This document shows, in pieces, positions 1 to 8,557 of a stretch of 64,000 nt of DNA; the first letter of the stretch is position 1, and each line of letters starts with the position of its first letter. The notes under the pieces are model-generated. The model worked only from the letters and a program-made list of their open reading frames with translations, did no database searches and was not told the DNA's origin. The position numbers and the translations under genes were made by a program. Origin of the DNA: Sphingomonas endolithica (GTDB taxonomy: Bacteria; Pseudomonadota; Alphaproteobacteria; Sphingomonadales; Sphingomonadaceae); contig NZ_CP103057.1 in NCBI RefSeq assembly GCF_025231525.1, positions 744,001-808,000 of the forward strand, in the 5' to 3' direction.

Positions 1-5
1 CCAGC

Positions 6-818
6 ATGCCGGCCCCGCCGCATCGCCTGCTCGGCGACAGTGCGCCAATAGTCGCCGCGCGCGACCTGATCCGCCGGATCGCGCCGACATCTGCAAGCGT
101 CCTGGTTTCTGGCCTAGCCGGCACGGGGCGCAGTCTCGCCGCCGCCCTGATCCATGAGGGCTCGGCTTATGCCGATGATCGCCCGAGCACGATCGACGTC
201 CGCGACGAAGCAGCCTGGCCCCGGGTCGATGCTGCGGTCGGCACGCTGATCCTCCGCCATGTCGATCAGATCGACGCCGTGCGTCAAGCGCGGCTGATCG
301 ATCGACTTCCGGACGAGGTGCGCACGATCACCATCGTGGACTTGCCCGAGCGCCTGTCGCCGAGACTGCGCGCCCGGCTCGGCACGATCATCCTGCCGCT
401 GCCGCCACTCGCGGCGCGCGGGGCGGACGCGGTGCTGCTCGCGCGTCATTTCGCCCGTGTCGCGGCCGAACGCCACGGCAAGCCGGTTCCGCCACTCACC
501 GCTTCCGCCGAAGCCCTGATCCTCGCGCACAATCTGCCTGACGAGGTCCGGGGACTGGCCCAGGCGGTCGAACGTGCGGTGCTGCTGGACGATGATGGCG
601 TGATCGATGCCGGCGCACTAGTCCCCAAGCTGGTTCAGGCGATCGCCGCCGCAGCGCCCAGTCCGGTGACGCCGCTCGAATTATCGCTTTCCGGCTCCGA
701 ACGGGTGATGATCGAGGCGGCACTGCGCCAGCATCACCACAATGTCAGCCACGCCGCCGCGTCGCTCGGGCTTAGCCGGCAGGCGCTCTATCGGCGGATG
801 ACACGCCATGGCCTCTGA
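6..818 (+). CDS. Degenerate NtrC-family regulator (AAA-like domain + Fis-type HTH), possibly 5'-truncated
   Basis: The protein (270 aa from the first visible Met) has a shortened AAA-like region with a P-loop-like stretch SGLAGTGRS near residues 36-44 and ends in a Fis-type helix-turn-helix (about residues 228-270, NVSHAAASLGLSRQALYRRM). This is the layout of sigma-54 activators. However, the segment that should hold the GAFTGA loop and Walker B is compressed and GAFTGA is absent, so sigma-54 activation looks unlikely; it may act as a DNA-binding response regulator. The gene begins 5 bases from the window edge, so a receiver domain may lie upstream and the start is uncertain. It overlaps the downstream sensor kinase by 11 bases, which suggests a two-component pair. 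Confidence 0.7.
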   Translation: MPAPPHRLLGDSAPIVAARDLIRRIAPTSASVLVSGLAGTGRSLAAALIHEGSAYADDRPSTIDVRDEAAWPRVDAAVGTLILRHVDQIDAVRQARLIDRLPDEVRTITIVDLPERLSPRLRARLGTIILPLPPLAARGADAVLLARHFARVAAERHGKPVPPLTASAEALILAHNLPDEVRGLAQAVERAVLLDDDGVIDAGALVPKLVQAIAAAAPSPVTPLELSLSGSERVMIEAALRQHHHNVSHAAASLGLSRQALYRRMTRHGL

Positions 819-1962
819 GCGCACCCCCAATCTCCACGGCTTCGGCGCGATCGCTGTCGGGGCCGGGCTGGTTGCGATCGGGGCGATCTTGGTGTGGGCG
901 CTGCGCCATGGCTTCTATGGCACGATGCTGGTGGCCGTGTTGGTCGCGGTCTGGTTGACCGCCATGCTGTGGTGGACTGCCGTTCACCCGCGCGACGTGC
1001 CGATCGTCTCCGTCAGCACGGATGACAGCGAAGACGAGCGCATCATGCTGCGCGCATTGCTGGATCAGACCCCCGGCGCGCTGCTCGCGATCGATGGCGC
1101 GCGCGTTCGTACGCTCAACCGTGCCGCGCGGTCGCTATTTGCCACCGACGATCTGGTGCTGCCCGCCCCACCTTCCCTGCTCTCCCATGATGCGGTGCGA
1201 CTGCGCCTTGGGGGACGTGGCTGGCGGATCGATCGCGTCGCTGTTCAGGGGCTCGGCGCGCCGCGTACGTTGGTGGCGTTGGTCGACGTCGAGACCGAGG
1301 AACATGCCGCCGAAGCACGCGCCACGCGCGACCTGCTGCGCGTGCTCGGCCATGAGGTGATGAACGCGATGGCGCCGATCACCTCGCTCGCCGAAAGCGC
1401 ACTCGCGGTCATGGCCGTACCTGAACGGCGCGATCGGTTGCTGCCGGAAATCCTCGCCACACTCGCCCGCCGTGCCGATGGCCTGCGCCGCTTTACCGAA
1501 GCCTACCGAGAGGTAGCGCGCCTGCCCGACCCCCTGCTCGCCCCTGTCACGCTCGCCGACCTGTTCGCCGATCTCGCCCGATTGTTCGACGCGCAATGGG
1601 GGAACCAAGCGACGCTGGTCATAGCCGATCCGGCCGGAGCGATCGCCTCGCTCGATCGCGGCCAGATCGTGCAGGCACTACTGGCTTTGCTACGCAACGG
1701 CGTCGAGGCGAGCGGTGCGCAGGGAACCGTGCATTTATCGGCCACAGCATCGGCCGACCGCATCGTCTTCCACGTCACCGATCCCGGCCCCGGCGTCGAT
1801 CCCACCCACCGCGCCTCGATCTTTACACCGTTCTTTACCACCAAACCCAAAGGCACCGGCATCGGCCTCGCTGCTGCTCGGCAGATCGCACAATCCCACG
1901 GCGGCGACGTGACCCTGCGCGCCGTTTCGCCAACGACGTTCGACTTGGCGGTGCCGCAATAG
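808..1962 (+). CDS. Membrane sensor histidine kinase (NtrY-like)
   Basis: A 384-aa kinase with two N-terminal membrane helices (about 11-31 and 37-57) and a short PAS-like segment (about 80-160). The H-box is GHEVMNAMAP with the likely phospho-His at residue 182. The ATPase domain has an N-box around residue 297 (LLRNGVEAS), a G1 box DPGPGVDP near 325 and a G2 box GTGIGLAAA near 360, so all catalytic motifs are intact. The start lies inside the upstream regulator gene, which points to translational coupling and to the two forming a cognate pair. No large periplasmic domain is present, so the signal is probably sensed in the membrane or cytoplasm. The ligand is unknown. Confidence 0.85.
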   Translation: MASERTPNLHGFGAIAVGAGLVAIGAILVWALRHGFYGTMLVAVLVAVWLTAMLWWTAVHPRDVPIVSVSTDDSEDERIMLRALLDQTPGALLAIDGARVRTLNRAARSLFATDDLVLPAPPSLLSHDAVRLRLGGRGWRIDRVAVQGLGAPRTLVALVDVETEEHAAEARATRDLLRVLGHEVMNAMAPITSLAESALAVMAVPERRDRLLPEILATLARRADGLRRFTEAYREVARLPDPLLAPVTLADLFADLARLFDAQWGNQATLVIADPAGAIASLDRGQIVQALLALLRNGVEASGAQGTVHLSATASADRIVFHVTDPGPGVDPTHRASIFTPFFTTKPKGTGIGLAAARQIAQSHGGDVTLRAVSPTTFDLAVPQ

Positions 1963-1995
1963 CCAACGCGAGTAGGCGTGTGCGGACCAGCCTGC

Positions 1996-2934
1996 TTACT
2001 TCCTACGCGCCAACCCTTGCGCATACAGCGCGGCACCATAGCCCGGCGCATGGCGAGGTTCCGTCAACGAGAAAAGTCCCGTGGCCTCGATGATCCCGGC
2101 AAACGCGTCCCGCACCAACGGCTCCTGCGACAACACGCCACCGGACCATGACAGCGGCACCCGCGCGTCGGACGAAAAACCGAGCACCTTGCGCAGGCCG
2201 ATCGCCAACGCGGCCAATTCCTGCGCCGCCGATACCAGGATGGCATTGGCACCGGTGTCGCCATCGGCCGCGGCCCGCGACACCAGGCTCGCCAACGCCG
2301 CAATCTCACTGCGGCCCATCGCGCCCGGCCCCATGATGCGCTGGCACAGGTCGAGATCGTCCCCGAGCGACAATGCTTCCACGATGCGCCCGTGCAGCAC
2401 GTCTTTGGGCGCACGCCCGTCGCTCATGCGCGAGAACAACGCCAGTCCCTGGATCGCGATCCAGTAGGCCGAGCCTTCGTCGCCGAACACTTCGCCCCAG
2501 CCACCTGCCCTGGCGCCCTTGCCGTCGCGCTCGCCATAGCCGATCGAGCCGGTACCGGCGACGATGTTGATGCCGTCCTCGCAGCCGAGCGACCCGGCCC
2601 AGCCGCACACCATGTCGTTGCCACAGGCGTAGCGATCATGGCGGAGCAGCGATTGACACGCGGCGTGGAGTTGCGGGTCGATGACGCTGTCTTCGCCATA
2701 AGCCGGCAGGCCGAAGAAGACGAAGGCGAGCGCGTCGGGGCCGATATCAAGCTGGCCACAGATCGCCATCACGCCGTGCCGCAACCGCGACACCGCTTCC
2801 TCCAGCCCGACTTCGAGGTGATAGGTCGTGCCGGTCACGGCCCGCGCAACCACCGTGCCGGCCGCATCGATGCAGACGAATTCTGTCTTGGTGCCGCCGC
2901 CGTCGACCCCCAGATAATAGGCGCCCTCGCTCAT
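1996..2934 (-). CDS. BadF/BadG-type sugar kinase, likely N-acetylhexosamine kinase (AgaK/NagK-like)
   Basis: A 312-aa ASKHA-fold kinase. The N-terminal phosphate-1 motif LGVDGGGTKTEF (residues 8-19) and the central GTGSIGYG (near 130) are typical of the BadF/BadG/BcrA/BcrD family that includes N-acetylglucosamine kinases; GGWGEVFGDEGSAYWIA follows. It would phosphorylate a free amino sugar at O6 with ATP in the cytoplasm. Its start overlaps the stop of the AgaS-like gene by 4 bases (ATGA), so it is the last gene of the operon. Next to AgaS and KbaZ-like genes, N-acetylgalactosamine or galactosamine is a more likely substrate than N-acetylglucosamine; this is inference from context. Confidence 0.8.
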   Translation of the reverse strand: MSEGAYYLGVDGGGTKTEFVCIDAAGTVVARAVTGTTYHLEVGLEEAVSRLRHGVMAICGQLDIGPDALAFVFFGLPAYGEDSVIDPQLHAACQSLLRHDRYACGNDMVCGWAGSLGCEDGINIVAGTGSIGYGERDGKGARAGGWGEVFGDEGSAYWIAIQGLALFSRMSDGRAPKDVLHGRIVEALSLGDDLDLCQRIMGPGAMGRSEIAALASLVSRAAADGDTGANAILVSAAQELAALAIGLRKVLGFSSDARVPLSWSGGVLSQEPLVRDAFAGIIEATGLFSLTEPRHAPGYGAALYAQGLARRK

Positions 2935-4061
2935 GCGGCAGCGTAGATCCGCACGCCCTGCACGACCCGGTTGACGGTGCCGCTCGCATTCGGGCGATCG
3001 GGCGTCAGGCCCAACGCGAGCGATACGTGCAAGCCGAACAATTGTGCGGGCACGATGAACGGGAACAGAAGGTCTGCATCCGCCGCATCGACCATGCCAG
3101 CAATCGTGATATCGGCCCCGTCGTCCGGATCAGCGGAGATCACCACCAACGCCCCGCAATGGGCATCACGGCGCAGTTCCGCGACGATATCGAGGTCGTA
3201 GCGCCGCGTGAGCGGATCGTTCGACACGAACACCACGGCCAGCGTGTCGCCGTTGATGATCGTCTTGGGGCCGTGGCGGAAACCCAATGCCGTATCGAAT
3301 GCCGTCACGACCGCGCCGTCGCTCAACTCCATCAGCTTCAGTGCCGCCTCGCGGGCGAGCCCTTTGAAGACGCCGCTACCGAGATAGACGACGCGCTTGA
3401 ACCCGCGCGTGCCGAGATCGCGGACCAACGGCTCGGCCTGTGCCAGCACATCCGCCACCGCCGCGGCGATCGCCGGCACGCGCGCGTCGAGCGCGTCGAT
3501 GCCCCCGAGGATCGACAATGCCGCGAGCATCATCGCGCTGAAGCTCGAGGTCATGGCGAAGCTGCGATCATGTGTCGCATCGGGCAGCACCACGACATGG
3601 GTCTTGTCGCTGCCGCGGCGCGCCAATTCGCCTTCGGCATTGCAGGTGATGATCAGGTGATAGGCGTCGGTCACACGCGCGTCGACCAGGTCGACGGCAG
3701 CGACGCTTTCCGGGCTACTACCCGAGCGACCAAACGACACGAGCAGGGTTGGCGCCTCGGCGCGCAAATACAGCGCGGGCGTGCTGACGATGTCCGTCGT
3801 GGCGATCGCCTCCACCGGGCGCCCCAATACGTTCGACAGCCACGGCGCCAGGCATTCGCCGATGAATGCCGACGTACCGGCGCCGGTTAGCACGATGCGC
3901 AGGTCCGCACGCGCCAGCAACGGCGCGACGAACGCCTCGATCTCAGCCTGGTGCGCGCGCAGCAAGGCTTGCGTGGCACGCAGCGTCTCGGGTTGCTGCG
4001 CGATTTCGCGGCGGGTCCAGGAGGTATCGTCGGCCTCGACGGCGAGCAGGGTGTCAGGCAT
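2931..4061 (-). CDS. agaS: SIS-domain ketose/aldose isomerase, AgaS-like (GalN-6-P deaminase/isomerase)
   Basis: A 376-aa protein with two SIS domains. The first contains LTGAGTSAFIG and VSFGRSGSSPESV; the second carries the AgaS-type stretch DTALGFRHGPKTIING. AgaS proteins convert galactosamine-6-phosphate to tagatose-6-phosphate with release of ammonia. I chose ATG 4061 because it overlaps the kbaZ stop by 8 bases (ATGCCTGA). The longer in-frame start at 4163 would only read the shadow of kbaZ. It sits in a chain of overlapping genes (kbaZ, agaS, kinase), so it is probably cotranscribed with them under AgaR-like control from the operator at 5385-5406. Confidence 0.85.
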   Translation of the reverse strand: MPDTLLAVEADDTSWTRREIAQQPETLRATQALLRAHQAEIEAFVAPLLARADLRIVLTGAGTSAFIGECLAPWLSNVLGRPVEAIATTDIVSTPALYLRAEAPTLLVSFGRSGSSPESVAAVDLVDARVTDAYHLIITCNAEGELARRGSDKTHVVVLPDATHDRSFAMTSSFSAMMLAALSILGGIDALDARVPAIAAAVADVLAQAEPLVRDLGTRGFKRVVYLGSGVFKGLAREAALKLMELSDGAVVTAFDTALGFRHGPKTIINGDTLAVVFVSNDPLTRRYDLDIVAELRRDAHCGALVVISADPDDGADITIAGMVDAADADLLFPFIVPAQLFGLHVSLALGLTPDRPNASGTVNRVVQGVRIYAAA

Positions 4062-5337
4062 CGGGAAAACAGGCTCCATGATAGGCGTCGAGCGTGGCGG
4101 CGATGTGCGCCATGACCAGTTCGGCAGGGTCGAGCGTCGCCTGGGCGGCGCGTACCGCGGCATAGCTCAGCGGCAGATACTGGCTGACCAGCGCCAGCGG
4201 CGGCGGCGCCTGGCGCAGGTTGGCGAAAAGTCGCTCCTGCGCGGCGGCGATCTCCGCGTCGGGCCAGTAATAGCGAATGCGGTCCGACAGGCTGTATTGC
4301 AGCTGGAAGTCGAGCGCCGCGCCGGTGGCATGATAATATTTGCGCCAGTTCTTGGGCTCGGCCTGCATCCGCGCAAGCGTGACAGCACGCAGGCCGGCAC
4401 GATCGGCCGCTGGCACCGTTTCCGCCTCGATCGCATCAAGTGCCCACAGGGCTTCGCGCAGCGCGAAGGTCACGCCCGGCCCGACCTTTAGTATCGCATA
4501 ATGGTCGCGCACCAAAGCGGCGAGCGCCTCGGCCGTCTGGTAATCGGTCGAATGCGCCTCGAACACCAGATGCTCGACGGGCTCGATCGCATGGCTGAGC
4601 GCTGCGGCGCGCTCGGGGCGGTAATCGACGACTTTGTCGTGATCGAATTCAACACCGGGCTGAACGACCGTGGCGATCACGCGATCCCATGCGCTGTTCA
4701 GCCCGGAGGCACGGAACAGATCACGGTGCATGTCGACCGTCGCGATCGCCGCTTCCGGCGTGGTGACGGCGAGTTCCTCGAGATCCTCCGCCGCGCCGCC
4801 GGGCACCGGCACTTCGGTGCCGATGACATAGACCGGCGCCTCCGCGGGATTGCCATCGAATGCCGCTTCCGCCGCGGCGCACAAGCGCGCGGCGCGCTCG
4901 GCGATCGTCTGCTCCGGCAACGGCACGGGATCGTCGGCGCAACTCATCGAACAATCGAGATGGATCTTGCGGAAGCCGGCGCGGACATAAGCAGTCACCA
5001 TCACATCGGCCCTGTCGAGCGCTTCGGCAGCCGGCGCGGCGGTCCAGGCGTTGGGGCCGAGATGATCGCCGCCGAGCACCAGCCGGTCGAGCGGGAAGCC
5101 GACCTTCGCGGCGATCGCCTGCACGAAATCGCGATAATCGGCCGGTACCATGCCGGTATAGCCGCCATCCTGATTGACCTGGTTGGACGTCGCCTCGATC
5201 AGCACGATCGGCTGATCGGTTACCAGCGCATGACGTAGCGTTGCCTCGATCACCAAAGGGTGCGCCGAGCAGACCGAGGTCACGCCGACCCGTTCGCCGG
5301 CCTTGTGCCGTAGCACCATGTCTAGAATCGCTTGCAC
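4054..5337 (-). CDS. kbaZ: D-tagatose-1,6-bisphosphate aldolase subunit GatZ/KbaZ-like (AgaZ)
   Basis: A 427-aa protein of the GatZ/KbaZ/AgaZ family at normal full length. It starts with the family's VTSVCSAHPLVIEATL segment, followed by IEATSNQVNQDGGYTGM. Members assist the class II aldolase subunit KbaY/GatY, and in Shewanella AgaZ has been assigned tagatose-6-phosphate kinase activity. The start is GTG (5337) with a good AAGGAG ribosome site 7 bases upstream. No KbaY/GatY partner lies in the window, so either it is encoded elsewhere or the protein works as a kinase. The operator at 5385-5406 lies about 50 bases upstream of the start. Confidence 0.9.
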   Translation of the reverse strand: MQAILDMVLRHKAGERVGVTSVCSAHPLVIEATLRHALVTDQPIVLIEATSNQVNQDGGYTGMVPADYRDFVQAIAAKVGFPLDRLVLGGDHLGPNAWTAAPAAEALDRADVMVTAYVRAGFRKIHLDCSMSCADDPVPLPEQTIAERAARLCAAAEAAFDGNPAEAPVYVIGTEVPVPGGAAEDLEELAVTTPEAAIATVDMHRDLFRASGLNSAWDRVIATVVQPGVEFDHDKVVDYRPERAAALSHAIEPVEHLVFEAHSTDYQTAEALAALVRDHYAILKVGPGVTFALREALWALDAIEAETVPAADRAGLRAVTLARMQAEPKNWRKYYHATGAALDFQLQYSLSDRIRYYWPDAEIAAAQERLFANLRQAPPPLALVSQYLPLSYAAVRAAQATLDPAELVMAHIAATLDAYHGACFPDA

Positions 5338-5384
5338 GTCGGCTCCTTCGGCTGCGGCTCGTATCTTATCAATGTTGAATGCAC

Positions 5385-5406
5385 AACGAAACGAAATATA
5401 ACGAAA
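5385..5406. promoter_or_regulatory. Putative AgaR-type operator upstream of kbaZ
   Basis: Repeated CGAAA units (AACGAAACGAAATATAACG, 5385-5403) read TTTCGTTT on the opposite strand. They fill the 69-base gap between the EamA permease gene and kbaZ. The motif matches the known AgaR-type (DeoR family) box built on TTTCGTTT and recurs at 8521-8543 and 10649-10667. Its position suggests a second, internal promoter for kbaZ-agaS-kinase. Confidence 0.6.
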
Positions 5407-6327
5407 CTAGACGGTTTCGACTATAGCTTCCGGGTCCTTGGCGTCGGGTTCGATCGCCAGCAGCAGCGAGGCGACCAACGCGAGCGCGATCCCTACGCTC
5501 TTGAGCGGCCCCGGCACCACGCCGAGGATCACCAGCGACAGCAAGGCGGTGGCGAGCGGGGCGCCGGCATTGGCGAGCGGCGCGACGATGATCGCCTTGC
5601 CGTAGCGAAACGCGAACACCAACGTCAGCGCGCCGATCGCGTTGAGCACCTGGATCAACGCGGCGAGCCACGGGCCGTCCAGCCCCCAGTTGATCGGCCG
5701 GCTGAAGTCGGTCATCGCCCAGGCAACCGGGATCAGCACCAGCCCTGAGAGCATCATGTACACGAAGATGCTTTCGCCCGGCATGACGTGGTTGGCGGCC
5801 TTCATGAAATAGGCCTGCACGCCCCAGCACAGCATCACGATCATCGCCGGGATCAGCCACGCGGCAGACGCCCCGCCCCCGCTGCCCGGCGCGAAATCGA
5901 ACGTCGGCAGCGCGAGCAAGGCGAGCAGGATGCCGAATGCGCCCATGCGCCCCGTGCGCTCGCGCATCAGCACGAACGACAAAGCGATGGTGATGATCGG
6001 CGACAGCGAGATGATCGGGAAGATCAGATAGGCAGGACCCCGCGCCACGGCATAGAAGAGCACCATCTGCCCGCCCGCACCGAGCAGCCCGATCGCCAGC
6101 CCATAGCCGATCGCCCGCGGTGACGTGTCCAGCCGCCAGCCGGCCTGCGCCAGCACGACCAAGGCCGGCGGGATCATCGTGAGTGCCCAGACGCAATAGA
6201 CCAGGGTTTCGGGGAAACCGTGCTGCGGCGACAGCCCGGAAAAGGCGCCCCACACGCCCCATAGCACCACCGTGACCAGCGCATTGATCAGCCAGGCGCG
6301 GCTCGACGGCGTGACGGCAGCATTCAT
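5407..6327 (-). CDS. EamA/DMT-superfamily permease
   Basis: A 306-aa protein with about ten hydrophobic helices arranged as two repeats, the usual EamA form. The first half has GVWGAFSGLSP in helix 1 and GPAYLIFPIISLSPIITI around residues 95-115. Members move small metabolites across the inner membrane by proton coupling. It overlaps the GH36 gene by 4 bases (ATGA), so it is translationally coupled to an extracytoplasmic alpha-galactosidase. This suggests it imports the released hexose or N-acetylhexosamine, a role that EamA proteins are rarely shown to have. The substrate is inferred from context only. Confidence 0.8.
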   Translation of the reverse strand: MNAAVTPSSRAWLINALVTVVLWGVWGAFSGLSPQHGFPETLVYCVWALTMIPPALVVLAQAGWRLDTSPRAIGYGLAIGLLGAGGQMVLFYAVARGPAYLIFPIISLSPIITIALSFVLMRERTGRMGAFGILLALLALPTFDFAPGSGGGASAAWLIPAMIVMLCWGVQAYFMKAANHVMPGESIFVYMMLSGLVLIPVAWAMTDFSRPINWGLDGPWLAALIQVLNAIGALTLVFAFRYGKAIIVAPLANAGAPLATALLSLVILGVVPGPLKSVGIALALVASLLLAIEPDAKDPEAIVETV

Positions 6328-8414
6328 GCCTTGGCTCCCTCAGGCGTGGCGCGGATGAGCAGGAAGCGCTTGAATGTAGCCGGGATTCGATTGCGTGCCG
6401 CGGTAGCGGTGCCGAGCAGCTTGCCCGTGAAACTGTCCGTCAGCGCATAGCGCCCTGCCCCCAGGCCACGCAGCGTGAGCGCGCCATCCCAGCTGTCGGC
6501 GTAGAAGGCGTAATGCAGCGCCCCCTCGCGCTCGATCGCATGCGCCTCGGGCTTGTCGAAGCCGATATCGTAGAGGCCGCCGAGATAGCGGCCCTTGGAC
6601 AACATGTTGGCGCGGTACAGGTCTATCCACTTGCGCCACAGCGCTTCCTTCTCCGGCGTGAGTAGATAGCCGCCCGGCGGCAGTGGATCGGTCGGGTTAG
6701 GCACGTCCTTCGGCCACGTGAACTTGGTCGAAGGGATCGCGCCAATGCCGTAGGTCGAAGCGAAATCGTTGCGCCCATCGCTCAGCTCGACATGGTCGCC
6801 GGAATAGGGCGCCGACGGCCCCATCAGCGCTTTGAACGTCTTGCCCTTAAGCCGAACCTGCCAGGACGAGGTGGGATCGGACGCCGGCGTATTGTTCATC
6901 GCCGGGATATTGTGGAACGCGAAGCTGTCGCCGCACGGACAGATCTCCATGATCGCCTGCGGGTTGATCGCCATCGCCTCGTCGTACAGCGCCTTCCAGA
7001 AATCCTGCAGTTTCTCGAACGATTCCTCCGGGCGCGCATGGTTGTGGGCCGGATTGTAGCAGGGCGCGACGCCGTTCAGATGCTGACCATCGAGCTTCAG
7101 CCCCTCATAGCCCCAGTCGCCGATGATCCGGTGGACCTGCGCACGGAAGAAATCGACCACCGGCGGATAGGCCGGGCACATCGTGAACGCGCTCCACCAA
7201 CTCACATTCTGCGCCGCGCCGTTGCGGTCGAGGATCAGCATGTCCGGGCGATCGCGTAGCATATCCGTGCCGGGATCGACTGCCAGCGGGGCGAGCCACA
7301 AACGCGGGCGCATGCCGTCCGCCTTGATGCGCTTCACGAACGCCTTCATGTCGGCGTCGCCCCGCGGAAATTTCTTGCGGTCGAGCTTCCAGTCGCCTTC
7401 CGACGTCTGCCAGCCATCGTCCATCACTGCCCATTCGAAGCCAAGCTCCTTGGCCTTGGGCAGCGTGCCGTACACCTGCTCGGCGGTGAAATTGCGCTCG
7501 TACCCCCAGGCGCACCAGATTGGGCCGTAGCTCGACTCCGGGATCTCCGGTGCCGACAGGCCGCGCTCGGCCATGATCCGGCGATAGGCGTCGAGCGGGC
7601 GGAAATGATCGCCGTCATGCGCCATCAGGAACGCCGTCGGCAGCGTCAGCGTCGCGCCGGGCGCGAGCAATGTCGGCTCGTCGCCGGACAGGCCGACACG
7701 CGTGCCGTCCGGCTGCGCCGCGACCGGCAGCGAGATCAGCCGCGGCACCGTCTCGACATGGCCGACCGCCAGCCCGGCGTCGCGCCGCCAAACCACCGCG
7801 ACCGGCGTGCCGCCGCCGTAATCCGAACCGTTCATGCCCATGAAGTTGCGCTGCTCGAAGCCCGGCGCCACTTTCTGCACCCAATCGCGGCGATCTGGAT
7901 AGGAAGCGCCGGCAAAGCTGTACGCGCCGGCGGGATCGCTCAACAGGTCATGCGTCGCGACGCGCCAGCCGGCGATCGCCAGCGGCGTGGTGCCGGTATT
8001 GCGATAGCGCATTTCGTACAGCGCCAGCCCGGGATAACGATCAAGGAACGTGATATCGAGCACCTGCTCCACCGCGCCACCCGCGGTGCTGCGCAGCCGG
8101 TGCCGGCGCCCTGGGCCGTGCCGCCCGGCGACCTTCTCCTCGTCGTGATCGAGCAGCAGGAACTTGTCGAGTACGCGGCGATCCGCAAGAAACAATGCCT
8201 CGCCCGCGGCCATCGGCGTTACCGCCTTGCCACCGAACGACACGCGCGACCGCATCGCGCTGTCGAACTCGATCCCCAACGTCCCATCGCCGAGCTTCAC
8301 ACCCGCCGGCGCCGCAGCCCAGGCACGTGTGGCCAGCGTCGGACCAGAAACCAGTGCCGCGCTGGCCATCAGGCGGCCGAGCATCGCACGGCGATCGACG
8401 AGATTGGACAGCAT
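6324..8414 (-). CDS. Tat-exported GH36-like alpha-galactosidase / alpha-N-acetylgalactosaminidase
   Basis: A 696-aa enzyme with a twin-arginine type signal at its start (DRRAMLGRLMASAALVSG, then a WAA cleavage region). A beta-rich N-terminal domain is followed by a TIM barrel bearing the GH36 signatures: WAVMDDGWQ, the nucleophile strand GLKLDGQ, and the acid/base region NNTPASDPTSS. It would release alpha-linked galactose or GalNAc in the periplasm. ATG 8414 was chosen because it puts the twin-Arg motif 9-10 residues from the N terminus; the longer start at 8498 adds an implausible Cys-rich leader. It heads the minus-strand operon (GH36, EamA, then kbaZ, agaS, kinase) and shares a promoter region with the divergent amidohydrolase. 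Confidence 0.8.
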   Translation of the reverse strand: MLSNLVDRRAMLGRLMASAALVSGPTLATRAWAAAPAGVKLGDGTLGIEFDSAMRSRVSFGGKAVTPMAAGEALFLADRRVLDKFLLLDHDEEKVAGRHGPGRRHRLRSTAGGAVEQVLDITFLDRYPGLALYEMRYRNTGTTPLAIAGWRVATHDLLSDPAGAYSFAGASYPDRRDWVQKVAPGFEQRNFMGMNGSDYGGGTPVAVVWRRDAGLAVGHVETVPRLISLPVAAQPDGTRVGLSGDEPTLLAPGATLTLPTAFLMAHDGDHFRPLDAYRRIMAERGLSAPEIPESSYGPIWCAWGYERNFTAEQVYGTLPKAKELGFEWAVMDDGWQTSEGDWKLDRKKFPRGDADMKAFVKRIKADGMRPRLWLAPLAVDPGTDMLRDRPDMLILDRNGAAQNVSWWSAFTMCPAYPPVVDFFRAQVHRIIGDWGYEGLKLDGQHLNGVAPCYNPAHNHARPEESFEKLQDFWKALYDEAMAINPQAIMEICPCGDSFAFHNIPAMNNTPASDPTSSWQVRLKGKTFKALMGPSAPYSGDHVELSDGRNDFASTYGIGAIPSTKFTWPKDVPNPTDPLPPGGYLLTPEKEALWRKWIDLYRANMLSKGRYLGGLYDIGFDKPEAHAIEREGALHYAFYADSWDGALTLRGLGAGRYALTDSFTGKLLGTATAARNRIPATFKRFLLIRATPEGAKA

Positions 8415-8520
8415 GGCGATAGGGCTCCCCTGATATCGGCCGGTTACTCGACTTGGCCGTCGGAGAAAGATGTTGCACCAACCGCAGCAGCGGCGCAAAC
8501 CCTATTCGCAATTTAAATGA

Positions 8521-8543
8521 TCGTTTTGTTTCGTTTAGAATTC
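8521..8543. promoter_or_regulatory. Putative AgaR-type operator in the GH36/amidohydrolase divergent region
   Basis: The stretch TCGTTTTGTTTCGTTTAG (8521-8538) has the same TTTCGTTT core seen upstream of kbaZ and of the TonB receptor. It lies between the divergent starts at 8414 and 8558, where one repressor dimer or tetramer could control both. It sits 20-37 bases before the amidohydrolase ATG. Confidence 0.6.
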
Positions 8544-8557
8544 ATGCGGAGAGTGGT

